Of a stretch of DNA of 64,000 nt, positions 35,062 to 45,020 are shown piece by piece. The translations under genes were made by a program, and so were the position numbers. The DNA comes from Halorarum halophilum (GTDB taxonomy: Archaea > Halobacteriota > Halobacteria > Halobacteriales > Haloferacaceae), in assembly GCF_013401515.1 (NCBI RefSeq), contig NZ_CP058529.1, positions 1,054,001 through 1,118,000 on the forward strand, written 5' to 3'. The notes below the pieces were generated by a model that saw nothing but the letters and a program-made list of their open reading frames with translations, did not search any database and was not told the origin of the DNA. How positions within the stretch are numbered: position 1 is the stretch's first letter; each line of letters starts with the position of its first letter.

Positions 35062-35700
35062 ATGGCAACGGTGGCGGCGTTCACTGTGGGCGCCGACGAG
35101 TTCCCGCTGGGGGCGGTGTTCGAGGACCTTCCGGGAGTCACCGTCGAACTGGAACGGGTCGTCCCGACGAGCGACGCGGTCGTCCCATACTTCTGGGTCC
35201 GCAACGCCGACGAGTCGGACGTCGTCCGGAGCTTCCGGGTGCACCCGGGGGCAGGGAACGTCGAACTGATCGACAGCGTCGGCGACGAACAGCTCCTCCG
35301 GTGTACCTGGGACCCGGCGCAGCTGGGAATGCTGCTCGCCATCGAGGAGACCGGCGTGACGCTCCTCTCCGGGGTGGGAAACAGCGAGCACTGGACGTTC
35401 GAGATCCGCGGCGACGACCGGGAGGCGGTCGCGCGGTTCCAGGCGTACTGCCTGGAGCACGACGTTCCCATCACGCTGACGAGCGTGCAACGGCTCACAC
35501 CGTCCGATCGACGAGCGGTCGACGGCCTGACCGACCTCCAGCGCGAGGCGTTGCTGCTCGCCTACGAACGGGGGTACTTTGACACGCCGAGGCGAGCGAC
35601 GCTTGAGGAACTTGCGGCGGAACTCGACATCACCCGGCAGTCGTTCGCGGCTCGCCTCCGACGGGGTCACCGGACCCTGATCGACGTCGCCCTGCTGTAG
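35062..35700 (+). CDS. HTH-10 (bacterio-opsin activator-like) transcriptional regulator
   Basis: A 212-residue protein. The C-terminal HTH-10 motif is clear: LTDLQREALLLAYERGYFD followed by RRATLEELAAELDITRQSFA. The N-terminal ~150 residues form a small beta-rich domain typical of the haloarchaeal Bat-type regulators, without the PAS/GAF sensors of the large versions. It should bind DNA and act on unknown promoters. The ATG at 35062 is preferred over earlier in-frame starts because the conserved N-terminus begins at AAFTVGADEFPLG. Confidence 0.88.
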   Translation: MATVAAFTVGADEFPLGAVFEDLPGVTVELERVVPTSDAVVPYFWVRNADESDVVRSFRVHPGAGNVELIDSVGDEQLLRCTWDPAQLGMLLAIEETGVTLLSGVGNSEHWTFEIRGDDREAVARFQAYCLEHDVPITLTSVQRLTPSDRRAVDGLTDLQREALLLAYERGYFDTPRRATLEELAAELDITRQSFAARLRRGHRTLIDVALL

Positions 35701-36021
35701 CGTTCCCCTTCACTACCGTTCCCGGGAGCCAGCGCTCGGTTAACTATCCGATTTCTGTGGTCTGACGATCCCACTCGTCGCCGACGCAGAACTCCGTTGG
35801 TGAACTCACGAGTCTCGTAAGCGTCGGCCGGTCGTTCCGTCGGCGCACGTGCACGACGATACAGTGTCGGAGCGTGACCGGTGTGGTACGATCACGATGC
35901 TGTGTCCGTGATTTCGGATCCGGGCTGTGGGGAGCACGTTCGAACGGGAGCACGGAGGGAAAAGTGAACTACATAGTCAGTGGCCACACGGATACGCCGC
36001 GTCCCCGTCACTGGCGTTAGG
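35701..36021. other. intergenic stretch, nothing recognised
   Basis: About 320 bp between the HTH-10 gene and the HalOD1 gene. No RNA gene, repeat or convincing short frame. The last part must hold the promoter of the HalOD1 gene, but no clear TATA box is seen. Confidence 0.4.
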
Positions 36022-36426
36022 ATGGACCAGCATCAACGCGGGCCAACCGATGATACCGACGACGCTTCCGGGTTCGGGCTCTGTTCGTTCGCGGAGTTCG
36101 AGTACCGGCCGAAGACCAACAGCTACGAGGCGCGATACGACGAGCAGACGGTTCCCCCGTCCATCGCCGTGATCGGCGCGATGTCGCTCCTGCTCGACGA
36201 GGCGCCGGAGGATCTCGTCTCCCTCGGGGAGAGCGTCGACCTGGAGGCGCTCGACGCGCTCCTCTCGTCCGGCGCGAGCCGGGTCGGAAACGAGGCGAGC
36301 GTCAGTTTCCGCTACTACGAGCGGGATATCAGCGTCGACACGGAAGGGACGATCACGGTCGGCGAACCGGTGGCTGAGGAGGCCGATATCGGAGCGAACG
36401 GTCGGGTCAGTTCGACCACCTTGTGA
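36022..36426 (+). CDS. HalOD1 output-domain protein
   Basis: A 134-residue stand-alone HalOD1 domain, the haloarchaeal output domain often attached to response regulators. Conserved parts are VPPSIAVIGAMSLLLDEAPE and SVSFRYYERDISVDTEGTI. It is probably a receiver-less signalling output protein; no DNA-binding motif is visible. The ATG at 36022 is chosen because upstream in-frame residues are cationic and unconserved. aroA starts about 80 bp downstream. Confidence 0.85.
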   Translation: MDQHQRGPTDDTDDASGFGLCSFAEFEYRPKTNSYEARYDEQTVPPSIAVIGAMSLLLDEAPEDLVSLGESVDLEALDALLSSGASRVGNEASVSFRYYERDISVDTEGTITVGEPVAEEADIGANGRVSSTTL

Positions 36427-36507
36427 CCCGGAACGCCGCGTCCACGCGTGGCCGGAGACGTCGCCGCCATCGGTACACACTTGCCGGCGGGAGCGGTGCC
36501 ACGCCAC

Positions 36508-37800
36508 ATGGACGCACACGTTACTCCGTCCCGGGTTCGGGGACGGGCGCGCGCACCGCCGTCGAAGAGTTACACGCACCGGGCACTCCTCGCCGCGGGC
36601 TACGGCGACGGAACCGTCGTCAGCGACCCACTCGACAGCGCTGACCCGAGAGCGACCGGCCGGGCCGTGACTGCCTTCGGCGGCGCTGTCGAGTGGGACG
36701 ACGATGCGAACGTCGCCCGCGTCGAGGGGTTCGACGGCCGGCCCGGGACGCCCGAGGACGTCGTCGACTGCGGGAACTCCGGGACGACGATGCGGCTGGT
36801 TACCGCCGCCGCCGGCCTCGCCGAGGACCTCGTCGTGTTCACGGGCGACTCGTCGCTCCGCTCCCGACCGCAGGGGCCGCTCCTCGACGCCGTCGAGTCG
36901 CTGGGCGGCCGGGCCGAGTCGACCCGGCGAAACGGGCGGGCGCCGCTCGTCGTCGGCGACGGAATGACCGGGGGGACCGTCGCCATCCCCGGCGACGTCT
37001 CCTCGCAGTTCGTCACCGCGCTTCTCATGGCCGGCGCCGTGACCGACGAGGGCGTCGCCGTGGAACTCGAGACCGAACTCAAGTCGGCGCCGTACGTCGA
37101 GATCACCCGCGAGGTGCTGGCCGACTTCGACGTCGAGACCGAGCGAACCGACGCGGGGTTCCGTGTCCCCGGCGACCAGTCCTACCGCGCCGACGAGTAC
37201 GCGGTCCCCGGCGACTTCTCCTCGATGTCCTACCTGCTCGCCGCCGGCGCCGTCGCGGCCGCCGACGGCGAGGCGGTCGTCGTGGAGGGCGCCCGACCGA
37301 GCGCGCAGGGTGATTCCGCGATCGTGGAGATCCTCGAGCGGATGGGCGCCGACGTCGACTGGGACCGCGAGGCGGGCGAGATCACCGTCTCCCGGTCGCA
37401 CCTCTCCGGCGTCGAGGTCGACGTTGGCGACACGCCGGACCTCCTCCCGACGATCGCGGTCCTCGGCGCGGTCGCCGACGGCGACACCCGAATCGTGAAC
37501 GCCGAGCACGTCCGCTACAAGGAGACCGACCGGGTGAGCGCGATGGCCGAGGAGCTCGAGTCGATGGGCGCGTCGGTGACGGAGGAACCCGACTCGCTCG
37601 CCGTCCACGGCGATCGGACGGACCTCCGGGGCGCGACCGTCGACGGGCGCGGGGACCACCGCCTCGTGATGGCGCTCGCCGTCGCCGGCCTCGTCGCCGA
37701 CGGCGAGACGACCGTCCGGGGCGCCGAACACGTGGAGGTCTCCTTCCCGGGGTTCTTCGACACCCTGGAGGACCTCGGCGCCTCGGTCGGAGTGGAGTAA
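36508..37800 (+). CDS. aroA: 3-phosphoshikimate 1-carboxyvinyltransferase (EPSP synthase)
   Basis: A 430-residue EPSP synthase joining shikimate-3-phosphate and phosphoenolpyruvate. Conserved elements are [15 protein letters not shown] near residue 17, [11 protein letters not shown] near 88 (the glyphosate-region motif), [12 protein letters not shown] near 166 and [15 protein letters not shown] near 335. The ATG at 36508 is used; 20 upstream in-frame residues are unlike the family. It follows the HalOD1 gene and precedes an iron-type dehydrogenase gene on the same strand. Confidence 0.95.
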   Translation: MDAHVTPSRVRGRARAPPSKSYTHRALLAAGYGDGTVVSDPLDSADPRATGRAVTAFGGAVEWDDDANVARVEGFDGRPGTPEDVVDCGNSGTTMRLVTAAAGLAEDLVVFTGDSSLRSRPQGPLLDAVESLGGRAESTRRNGRAPLVVGDGMTGGTVAIPGDVSSQFVTALLMAGAVTDEGVAVELETELKSAPYVEITREVLADFDVETERTDAGFRVPGDQSYRADEYAVPGDFSSMSYLLAAGAVAAADGEAVVVEGARPSAQGDSAIVEILERMGADVDWDREAGEITVSRSHLSGVEVDVGDTPDLLPTIAVLGAVADGDTRIVNAEHVRYKETDRVSAMAEELESMGASVTEEPDSLAVHGDRTDLRGATVDGRGDHRLVMALAVAGLVADGETTVRGAEHVEVSFPGFFDTLEDLGASVGVE

Positions 37801-37863
37801 CCGACCCTCCCCCTCGCGTTCCCACCCAGCATCGTTTTCGGGATCCCGCCCGAGACGTGGCGT

Positions 37864-39033
37864 ATGGACACCGATCCCTTCACCTTCGACTTCCAGCCGG
37901 GAGCGATCCACTACGGCCGGGGCCGCGTCGCCGACCTCGGCGCGGCGCTCGCGGACGAGGGGCTCGACCGGGCGCTCGTCGTCTGCGGTTCGAACGTCGG
38001 GGCGAACAGGGACCTGATGGACCCGGTCGAGGCGGGACTGGGCGACAGGCTGGTCGGCGTGTTCGACGGGACGACGCCCGACAAGCGCGCTGAGACGGCC
38101 GTCCGCGCCGCCGAGCGGGCCGACGAACTCGACGCGGACGCATTCGTCCCGGTCGGCGGCGGGTCCAGCCTCGACGTGGCGACGGTGGCGAGCGCGCTCC
38201 GGGCGGACGGCAGGGGCGTCGCCGACGTCCGGTCGGAGGTGCGCGAGACGGGCGGTATCTCGATGCCGGACGACGAGTCCGCGCTCACGCCGCTCGTCCC
38301 CGTCCCCACGACGCTCGCCGGCGCCGACATGTCGGTCATCGCCGGCATCACCGTCGATCTGGGCGACGAGGTGGTCAGCACCGGCGTCGGCGGCGAGGCG
38401 CTCATGCCGGCCGCGTTCTGTTACGACCCGGCGCTGTTCGAGACGACGCCCCGGGGCGTGCTCGCCGGCTCCGCGATGAACGGGTTCGACAAGGCAGTCG
38501 AGACGCTCTACACGCGGAATCGCTCGGCGATCACGGACGCGACGGCGACCCGGGCGGTCCGCTTCCTCCTCGACGGGCTCCCCTCCATGTTCGACTCCGA
38601 GGCGGCCATGGACCGCGCCGTCGCCGGCATCGTGCTCGCCCAGTACGGCGTCTCCCGCCCGGGCGCCATGACGCTGAACGTCGTCCACGCGTTCGGCCAC
38701 GGGCTCCGGGACGCGTTCGGGATGCAGCAGGGGGTCGCACATGCCGTCGTGGCGCCCCACGTCCTCGACGACCTGCTCGACTCCGAGGCCGACACCGAGG
38801 CGCTCTCCGACGCGTTCGACGCTCACGGCGACGACGGCGTGGTTGACGGGGTGACCGAACTTCGGGACCGGCTCGGACTCCCGGAGCGGCTCGGGGACGT
38901 GAACGGGACCTCCCGCGACGGGCTGGACGAGGCGGCCGAGGTGACGGCGACGGACCGATTACTGGCGAACGCACCGGAAGGGTACGAACTCACGGAGGCG
39001 GACGCGCGGCGGCTCCTCGACGCGGCCTGGTAG
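37864..39033 (+). CDS. iron-containing alcohol dehydrogenase family protein
   Basis: A 389-residue group III (iron-type) alcohol dehydrogenase. It has a nucleotide-binding region VPVGGGSSLDVA near residue 98, VPTTLAGADMSV near 150, and metal-ligand histidines in VVHAFGHGLRDAFGMQQ and VAHAVVAPHVL. The closest general resemblance is to maleylacetate reductase-like members, but the substrate cannot be settled by reading. A GTTTTC box lies about 29 bp upstream. It follows aroA by about 60 bp but has no obvious aromatic pathway role. Confidence 0.85.
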   Translation: MDTDPFTFDFQPGAIHYGRGRVADLGAALADEGLDRALVVCGSNVGANRDLMDPVEAGLGDRLVGVFDGTTPDKRAETAVRAAERADELDADAFVPVGGGSSLDVATVASALRADGRGVADVRSEVRETGGISMPDDESALTPLVPVPTTLAGADMSVIAGITVDLGDEVVSTGVGGEALMPAAFCYDPALFETTPRGVLAGSAMNGFDKAVETLYTRNRSAITDATATRAVRFLLDGLPSMFDSEAAMDRAVAGIVLAQYGVSRPGAMTLNVVHAFGHGLRDAFGMQQGVAHAVVAPHVLDDLLDSEADTEALSDAFDAHGDDGVVDGVTELRDRLGLPERLGDVNGTSRDGLDEAAEVTATDRLLANAPEGYELTEADARRLLDAAW

Positions 39034-39124
39034 CTGGGAGAGGAACGTCGGTCGGGTCTACTGCGAGCTCGCGGTCGATGCGACGAATCATCCTCGCTAG
39101 CAGACACGGATTCCAGCTCAGGGT

Positions 39125-39574
39125 TCATCGATCGACGCGGCGCCGATCACGAACGAGTCTCCCGATCACGAGCGATGCGACACCTAGTGGGATCGCGATT
39201 CCTGCCGAGATAGTGGCGACCACACCAAGCGCTGGCGGAGGAACGTTCGCTACTGGGCAAGTGGATAGCAGCTCAGGGAACGGGAGGATGTACTCCTCAC
39301 CACCCCACGACGCCGAACAATTGTAGGAGTAGAACCCAAGAGCGGGACCAAGTAATAGGGCAAGCGATTCTGGGAGTCCTCCTCCAAGTGACGAGGTGAA
39401 GACAGCGGCGGCAAAGAACAGAGCGAGGACGATGACAAACAGCGGTGGATCACGTGCAACCAGTGGTCGACTCGTGACGAGTGCTCCACCGAGAGCGACG
39501 AGCACCGCCGCTCCAACGGTTTTCTTGTTACTTCCGAGTAAGAGGCCAGAGAACCGAGTGATCGTAGAGTACAT
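39125..39574 (-). CDS. small membrane protein, unknown function
   Basis: A 149-residue protein with about four hydrophobic segments (near 18-35, 42-60, 65-82 and 112-135) and a short cytoplasmic tail ending RRRVDR. Two cysteines lie in an extracytoplasmic loop (YNCSASWGG and LLSTCPV), perhaps a disulfide. Its base composition is somewhat lower in GC than its neighbours. No family recognised. The membrane character makes this strand likely to be coding. Confidence 0.6.
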   Translation of the reverse strand: MYSTITRFSGLLLGSNKKTVGAAVLVALGGALVTSRPLVARDPPLFVIVLALFFAAAVFTSSLGGGLPESLALLLGPALGFYSYNCSASWGGEEYILPFPELLSTCPVANVPPPALGVVATISAGIAIPLGVASLVIGRLVRDRRRVDR

Positions 39575-39818
39575 CGTCCGTTCAGTTCCGCATCCGGTTC
39601 ACAAAAACGTTCTCAGGAGACGTACCCCCGGACCAGCGGCGAGACGAGGAACAGTCGATTCGCGGTGACTGACGCACGGCAACCTGCATCACGATCGACA
39701 TCGACACGGATACGTCGGAGCCCTTCCGGGCGATAGGACCGCATTCACCACGTCACCTCCGACACTGCCGACGCCCCCCCTCCGTGAGGTACATACGTGA
39801 TGTGCCGCATAAGGGGGT

Positions 39819-41939
39819 ATGAGCGCGACGGGGCGGCCGGTACACGCCCTCTTTCTCGCCGATGGGGACGCCGAACCGGCCAAGGGGGCCGAGTTCGGGG
39901 TCCGATTCGTTCCCGTCGCGACGGACGACGAAACCGAGGAGCGGCTTCGCGAAGGGACGTTCGACTGTATGGTCGTTCGAGCCGACGACGCCGCGGACGT
40001 GACCGAGTTCGCCGGACGCGTCGCGGACGTTGCGCCGGGCCTCCCGGTACTCTGGTCCGAACCCGACGCCGACGGAGCCGAGACGTGTCGTCGAGTGCGA
40101 GCGGTGTCGGACGGGTCCCTCCCAGGTGCCCGACGTGCGCTCGAACGCGTGTCCGAGGCCGTTTGGACGGTCGACGAGGACTGGCGCGTCACGATCTGGA
40201 ACCGGCAGGTTGTCGAGTTGACCGACGTCCCGGCGGCGTCCGCGCTGGGAACGCCCCTACAACACGTGCTCCCTGAGGCAGTCGGGGACGAACTGGAGGC
40301 GACGCTGGAGGACGCGATGGCCACCGGTGAGGAGCGGACGGTCGACGTCGAGTGGCCGACGGACGGCACGCCGGTCGAGTGCCACGTCTACCCCGAGGGG
40401 GACGGGATCGAAATCCACGTCCGCGTTCGAGACGCTCTTCGACCCGCGGACGAGGCCGCGGAGAGACCCACTGGGATCGGCGGGCGTCCGGACGACTGGC
40501 TCGCCGTCGTCGTCGATGCGATGCCGTTGAGCGTCGTCGCGCTCGACGACGGCGGCACCGTCACCCTCTGGAACGGGGCAGCGGAGGAGACGTTCGGCTG
40601 GACGGCCGACGAGGCGGTCGGCCGGTACCACCCCATCGTCCCGGAGGGGAGTCGCGAGGCCTTCGAGGCGAACCTCCAGCAAGCGCTCACGGGGGAACCG
40701 ATCCGTGGACGGGAGGTGACGCGGGTGACGAAGGACGGCCGGGAGCTCGAACTCAGGCTGTCGACGGCTCCGTTCACCTACGACGACGCGGAGGAGAACT
40801 CGAGGACGGAGGTCATCGCGATACTCGAGGACGTCACCGAGCGGAAGCGTCGGGAGCGACAGCTCCGCGCGCTCCAGGAGGTGAGCAACTCGCTGAACCT
40901 GGCCTCGTCTACCGAGGAGGTCGCACGCGAGGCCGTCACGGCCGCCGTCGACGTGCTCGACCTGGAACTGACCGCCGTCTGGCGGTACGACGCCGACCGG
41001 GACGCCCTCGTCCCGCTCGCCGGGAGCCCCGATACCGAGGAGGCGTTCGGCGGGCCGCCGGTGTTCCCCGCCGGATCCGGGCTCGCGTGGGAGGCGTTCG
41101 AATCCGGCGAGTACCGGATCTACAGTCACGTCCACGAGGCCGAGCGTCGATACAACGCCGAGACGCCCGTCCGGTCGGAGCTCATCGCGCCGCTGGGCGA
41201 ACAGGGGGTGATGATAACCGGGTCGCTGACGGAGCGGTCGTTCGACGAGGCGACCGTCGACATGTTCCGAACGCTCGCGGCGGCCGTCGAGGCTGCGCTC
41301 GTCCGGAGCGACCGCGAGGCGCGACTCGAGCGCCAGAACGAGCGGCTCGACCGCTTCGCGGACGTCGTCGCACACGACCTCCGGAACCCCCTCTCGGTCG
41401 CCGAGGGGTTCCTCGAACTGGCCGAGGAGACCGGCGACCCGGAGCACTTCGGACGGGTCCAGGGCGCGCTCGACCGGATGGACGGGCTCGTCGGGGAGCT
41501 CCTCACGCTGGCACGGAACGCGGACGACGAGCCGTCGGAGCCGGTTGAACTCGACGAGGTCGTCCGGCAGGCCTGGGCGCACGTAGACACGCGCGACGCC
41601 GTCCTCGAACACGAGTCACTCCCGGAGATAGAGGGAAACCGGAACCGACTCACGCAGCTGTTCGAGAACTGTTTCGGGAACAGCGTCGAGCACGGGGGGA
41701 ACGACGTCACGATCCGCGTCAGACCGCTCGAGGACGGCGGGTTCTACATGGAGGACGACGGCGTCGGCATCCCGCCCGACCACTACGACAGGGTGTTCGA
41801 GAACCGGTTCACCACGCGGGAGAACGGGACCGGGTTCGGCCTGGCGATCGTCGCCGAGATCGCGGAGGCACACGGCTGGACGGTCGAGGCAGGCGAGGGC
41901 GCGGACGGCGGTGCGCGGCTGGAGTTCCGCCCGCTGTGA
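39819..41939 (+). CDS. sensor histidine kinase (PAS-PAS-GAF-HisKA-HATPase)
   Basis: A 706-residue cytoplasmic kinase. An N-terminal ~100-residue region looks like a degenerate receiver (FDCMVVRADDAAD), followed by PAS domains near 110-205 and 225-350, a GAF domain (about 350-500), and the kinase core with the phospho-accepting histidine in VVAHDLRNPLSVAEGF near 522. The N-box is LFENCFGNSVEHG and the G-boxes are DDGVGIP and GTGFGLAIV. There is no membrane segment, so it senses internal signals. No partner regulator is adjacent. Confidence 0.9.
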   Translation: MSATGRPVHALFLADGDAEPAKGAEFGVRFVPVATDDETEERLREGTFDCMVVRADDAADVTEFAGRVADVAPGLPVLWSEPDADGAETCRRVRAVSDGSLPGARRALERVSEAVWTVDEDWRVTIWNRQVVELTDVPAASALGTPLQHVLPEAVGDELEATLEDAMATGEERTVDVEWPTDGTPVECHVYPEGDGIEIHVRVRDALRPADEAAERPTGIGGRPDDWLAVVVDAMPLSVVALDDGGTVTLWNGAAEETFGWTADEAVGRYHPIVPEGSREAFEANLQQALTGEPIRGREVTRVTKDGRELELRLSTAPFTYDDAEENSRTEVIAILEDVTERKRRERQLRALQEVSNSLNLASSTEEVAREAVTAAVDVLDLELTAVWRYDADRDALVPLAGSPDTEEAFGGPPVFPAGSGLAWEAFESGEYRIYSHVHEAERRYNAETPVRSELIAPLGEQGVMITGSLTERSFDEATVDMFRTLAAAVEAALVRSDREARLERQNERLDRFADVVAHDLRNPLSVAEGFLELAEETGDPEHFGRVQGALDRMDGLVGELLTLARNADDEPSEPVELDEVVRQAWAHVDTRDAVLEHESLPEIEGNRNRLTQLFENCFGNSVEHGGNDVTIRVRPLEDGGFYMEDDGVGIPPDHYDRVFENRFTTRENGTGFGLAIVAEIAEAHGWTVEAGEGADGGARLEFRPL

Positions 41940-42051
41940 TCGATCCCGCGGGTGCCCGCTGATGATGGATTCTGCGAGCGATGGGAGAAACCGCGCGAAA
42001 CGAACTCGGGGTTGACGAACGGCTTTCCGGGCCGACGGCGTACGGTCGAGC

Positions 42052-43452
42052 ATGAGTCACGAGAGCGCGCGGCCGCCCGAGAGCGTCGGGGGGCCCGACG
42101 GGATCCCCTTCCTGGGCTCGTTTCTGGACCTCCGGCGCGACTCCTTCGGCTTCCGGGAGCGCGTCGCGGACGAGTACGGCGGGCTGGCCAGGTACACGGT
42201 GCTCGGCACGGACGTGTTCCTCGTCACCGACCCGGCACTCGTCGAACAGGTGCTCGTCCACGACAACCAGCGGTACGTGAAGGGCGACCTGTTCCAGCAG
42301 TCGCTCGGGCCCGTGCTCGGCAACGGGCTCCTCAACAGCGAGGGGGAGTTCTGGCGCCGACAGCGTCACCTCATCCAGCCGGCGTTCACCCCCGACCGTA
42401 TCGCGGAGTACGCCGGGATGATGACCGAGAGCACGGCAGACGCGACCGCCGGCTGGCGCGACGGCGAGGTGCGGGACGTTCACGGGGAGATGATGGCGCT
42501 GACGCTCGACATCGTCGCCACGGCGCTCATGGGCGTGGACATCCGCGACCGCACCCCGGCCGTCGGCGCCGTGCTCGACACCGTGATGGAGGCGTCGGTC
42601 GGGTCGCTGGTCGATCTCCTGCCAGCCTGGGTGCCGACGCCCGAGCGACAGGCCGTCGACGAGGCCGTCGCAACGCTGGACCGGATCGTCGACGAGATCA
42701 TCGCGGAGAAGCGCGCCGACCCGGGCGAGGACGTGGTGTCGGCGCTCCTCCGCGCGGAGGACGAGTCTGGTGAGGGGATGAGCGACGAGCAGATCCGCGA
42801 CGAGGTGAAGACGCTGCTGCTCGCGGGCCACGAGACGACCGCACTGGCGCTCACGTTCACCCTCCACCTGCTCGCCCGTCATCCGGAGGTGGAGCGAGAA
42901 CTCCTCGGCGAACTCGACGACGTACTCGGCGGCGACCGGCCGACGCTGGCCGACGTCGGGGAGTTGTCCTACCTGGAGAAGGTCGTCACGGAGTCGATGC
43001 GTGTGCTCCCGCCCGTACACGGTATCCTCCGGGAGCCGACCGAGGACGTGACGCTGGGCGGCGTTCGGATCCCCGCCGGTTCGACGCTGTCCATCAGCCA
43101 GTGGGTCGTCCACCGCGACGGCGACATCTACGACGATCCGGAGTCGTTCCGGCCCGAGCGCTGGACCGACGAGATGGAGGCCGACCTCCCCCGCCTCGGC
43201 TACTTCCCCTTCTCCGCCGGACCGCGTCGGTGTATCGGCGACCGGTTCGCGATGCTCGAGGCGAAGCTCGTGCTGGCGACGATGCTGCAGGAGTACCGCC
43301 TCGAACTCGTCGAACCGGCCGACCTCGACCTGCTGGCGAGCATCACCTCGCGGCCGAAGAACCCGGTTCGGATGCGAATACACGAGCGAGCCGACGGCGA
43401 GGCGGCGACCCACGGCGACCGCGCTGACGGGAACGTCCCGGCCGAGGAGTGA
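42052..43452 (+). CDS. cytochrome P450
   Basis: A 466-residue haem monooxygenase. The I-helix oxygen-binding motif is LLAGHETTALAL near residue 260, the ExxR motif is in VVTESMRVLPP near 325, and the haem-binding cysteine lies in FSAGPRRCIGDRF near 394. No N-terminal membrane anchor is present, so it is soluble and would need ferredoxin or flavodoxin as electron donor. The substrate is unknown. It is on its own transcript between the histidine kinase and aroC. Confidence 0.92.
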   Translation: MSHESARPPESVGGPDGIPFLGSFLDLRRDSFGFRERVADEYGGLARYTVLGTDVFLVTDPALVEQVLVHDNQRYVKGDLFQQSLGPVLGNGLLNSEGEFWRRQRHLIQPAFTPDRIAEYAGMMTESTADATAGWRDGEVRDVHGEMMALTLDIVATALMGVDIRDRTPAVGAVLDTVMEASVGSLVDLLPAWVPTPERQAVDEAVATLDRIVDEIIAEKRADPGEDVVSALLRAEDESGEGMSDEQIRDEVKTLLLAGHETTALALTFTLHLLARHPEVERELLGELDDVLGGDRPTLADVGELSYLEKVVTESMRVLPPVHGILREPTEDVTLGGVRIPAGSTLSISQWVVHRDGDIYDDPESFRPERWTDEMEADLPRLGYFPFSAGPRRCIGDRFAMLEAKLVLATMLQEYRLELVEPADLDLLASITSRPKNPVRMRIHERADGEAATHGDRADGNVPAEE

Positions 43453-43485
43453 CCGACCTCGCGGTTCCCGCCACCTTCGCCGGAC

Positions 43486-43491
43486 TTTATA
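43486..43491 (+). promoter_or_regulatory. TATA box for aroC
   Basis: TTTATA within ggactttatacg starts 30 bp upstream of the aroC ATG, the distance expected for a leaderless haloarchaeal mRNA. Confidence 0.65.
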
Positions 43492-43515
43492 CGCCGAGTC
43501 GCCCACCCTCCGGGC

Positions 43516-44703
43516 ATGAACGGGAACGAGTTCGGCCGGCTCTTCCGGGTCACCACCTACGGGGAGAGCCACGGCGACGCGATGGGGTGTACGGTGTCGG
43601 GGGTGCCAGCGGGCGTCGAACTGGACGAGGAGACGGTCCAGCACGAACTGGATCGCCGGAAGCCCGGCCAGTCGATGATCACGACGAGCCGCGACGAACC
43701 CGACGCGGTCGAGATCAACTCCGGGCTCCAGGATGGCTACACCACCGGCACGCCCGTCGGAATGGTCATCCAGAACAAGGACGCCAGGTCGGGCAAGTAC
43801 GAGCCGTTCGTCACCGCCCCCCGCCCCTCACACGGCGACTTCACCTACTCGGCCAAGTTCGGCACGCGGAACTGGGGCGGCGGGGGTCGCTCCTCCGCGC
43901 GCGAGACGGTGAACTGGGTCGCTGCGGGCGCCGTCGCCAAGGCAGTCCTCGATCAGAGCGAGTACGACGTCGAGATCAAGGCCCACGTGAACCAGATCGG
44001 CGACATCGAGGCGCCGGAGGTGTCCTTCGACGAGATGCTGGAGCACTCGGAGGAGAACGAGGTCCGGTGTGGCCACCCCGAGACGGCAGAACGGATGCGG
44101 GACCGCATCGACGAGTACCAGCAGGCAGGGGACTCCATCGGCGGCGCCATCTACTTCGAGACCCGCGGCGTCCCGCGTGGGCTCGGCGCGCCGCGGTTCG
44201 ACTCGATCCCGTCCCGCCTCGGTCGGATGATGATGGCCGTTCCGGCGACGACCGCGTTCGAGTTCGGACTCGGCCGCGACGCCCGCGAGGTGACGGGCCA
44301 CGACCGGAACGAGAACTGGGAGTTCGACGAGGGCAACGCGAACGAGGAGACCGTCAGCGAGGAGGGCGAGCCGGTCCCGGTCGGCAACGACCACGGCGGC
44401 CTCCAGGGCGGCATCACCACCGGCGAACCGATCTACGGCGAGGTGTCGTTCCACGCCCCGACGTCGATCCCGAAGACGCAGACGACCGTCGACTGGGAGA
44501 CGGGCGAGGAGAAGGAGATCCAGGTCGTCGGTCGCCACGATCCGGTGCTCCCGCCGCGCGGCGTGCCGGTGGTCGAGGCGGTGCTGTGGTGTACGGTGTT
44601 GGACTTCATGCTGCTCGGTGGACGGATCAATCCCGATCGGCTGGACGGGAAGGTCGGGGAGTACGATACGGACTACCACCCGAGTAGTCCTGAGAACGAA
44701 TAG
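43516..44703 (+). CDS. aroC: chorismate synthase
   Basis: A 395-residue chorismate synthase converting EPSP to chorismate with reduced FMN. The N-terminus NGNEFGRLFRVTTYGESHGD is diagnostic, followed by RRKPGQSMITTSRDEPD and RPSHGDFTYSAKFGTRNWGGGGRSSARETV. The FMN- and substrate-binding arginines and histidines are in place. A TATA box is 30 bp upstream. It is the last GC-rich gene before an AT-rich insert. Confidence 0.96.
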   Translation: MNGNEFGRLFRVTTYGESHGDAMGCTVSGVPAGVELDEETVQHELDRRKPGQSMITTSRDEPDAVEINSGLQDGYTTGTPVGMVIQNKDARSGKYEPFVTAPRPSHGDFTYSAKFGTRNWGGGGRSSARETVNWVAAGAVAKAVLDQSEYDVEIKAHVNQIGDIEAPEVSFDEMLEHSEENEVRCGHPETAERMRDRIDEYQQAGDSIGGAIYFETRGVPRGLGAPRFDSIPSRLGRMMMAVPATTAFEFGLGRDAREVTGHDRNENWEFDEGNANEETVSEEGEPVPVGNDHGGLQGGITTGEPIYGEVSFHAPTSIPKTQTTVDWETGEEKEIQVVGRHDPVLPPRGVPVVEAVLWCTVLDFMLLGGRINPDRLDGKVGEYDTDYHPSSPENE

Positions 44704-44726
44704 CGTTTGAGCTCCTGTGAATTACA

Positions 44727-45020
44727 TTAATTTTTATTCCATCTAGCTGCGTGAAGACTAAATCGCAGGTGTCGATAAAAACTCACCTCAAGAAATTGGC
44801 GGGCAAGTTTCCTTTCGTAATTGTTTATGAATTCATCCTCAAAAGATTGCGATAGTAAGTCACCATCGAATGATTTTGCAATCTCTATGAAGTCGAAATC
44901 ACTTTCAGCAGCATTCTGAAAAAAGTCCCCTATATTAATTGAACCAACTACTTTTTCAAACGCTTCCTCGTTCTCTTGGATAACTTTTGTATCCAAATCT
45001 GAGACAAAGTCCTCAGGCAT
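44727..45020 (-). CDS. AT-rich hypothetical protein, second gene of an inserted pair
   Basis: A 97-residue acidic soluble protein, MPEDFVSDLDTKVIQENEEA, with a more basic C-terminus (RHLRFSLHAARWNKN). There is no signal or motif that I recognise. It overlaps the upstream gene by 8 bp, so the two are translated from one message. Its base composition and AT-ending codons differ strongly from the flanking aroC and porA genes, indicating horizontal acquisition. Function unknown. Confidence 0.65.
   Translation of the reverse strand: MPEDFVSDLDTKVIQENEEAFEKVVGSINIGDFFQNAAESDFDFIEIAKSFDGDLLSQSFEDEFINNYERKLARQFLEVSFYRHLRFSLHAARWNKN

Noticed and set aside
35977-38826. A 949-codon open frame on the minus strand across aroA and the iron-type dehydrogenase
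   Set aside because: It is antisense to two clearly recognised enzymes and has arginine/valine/glycine-rich composition caused by high GC; no domain is visible.
21820-39630. The shared 12-mer gacgtacccccg at 21820-21831 and 39619-39630
   Set aside because: Only the 12-mer and a loose upstream aacgt match; the flanks do not align, so two occurrences are not enough to call a repeat.
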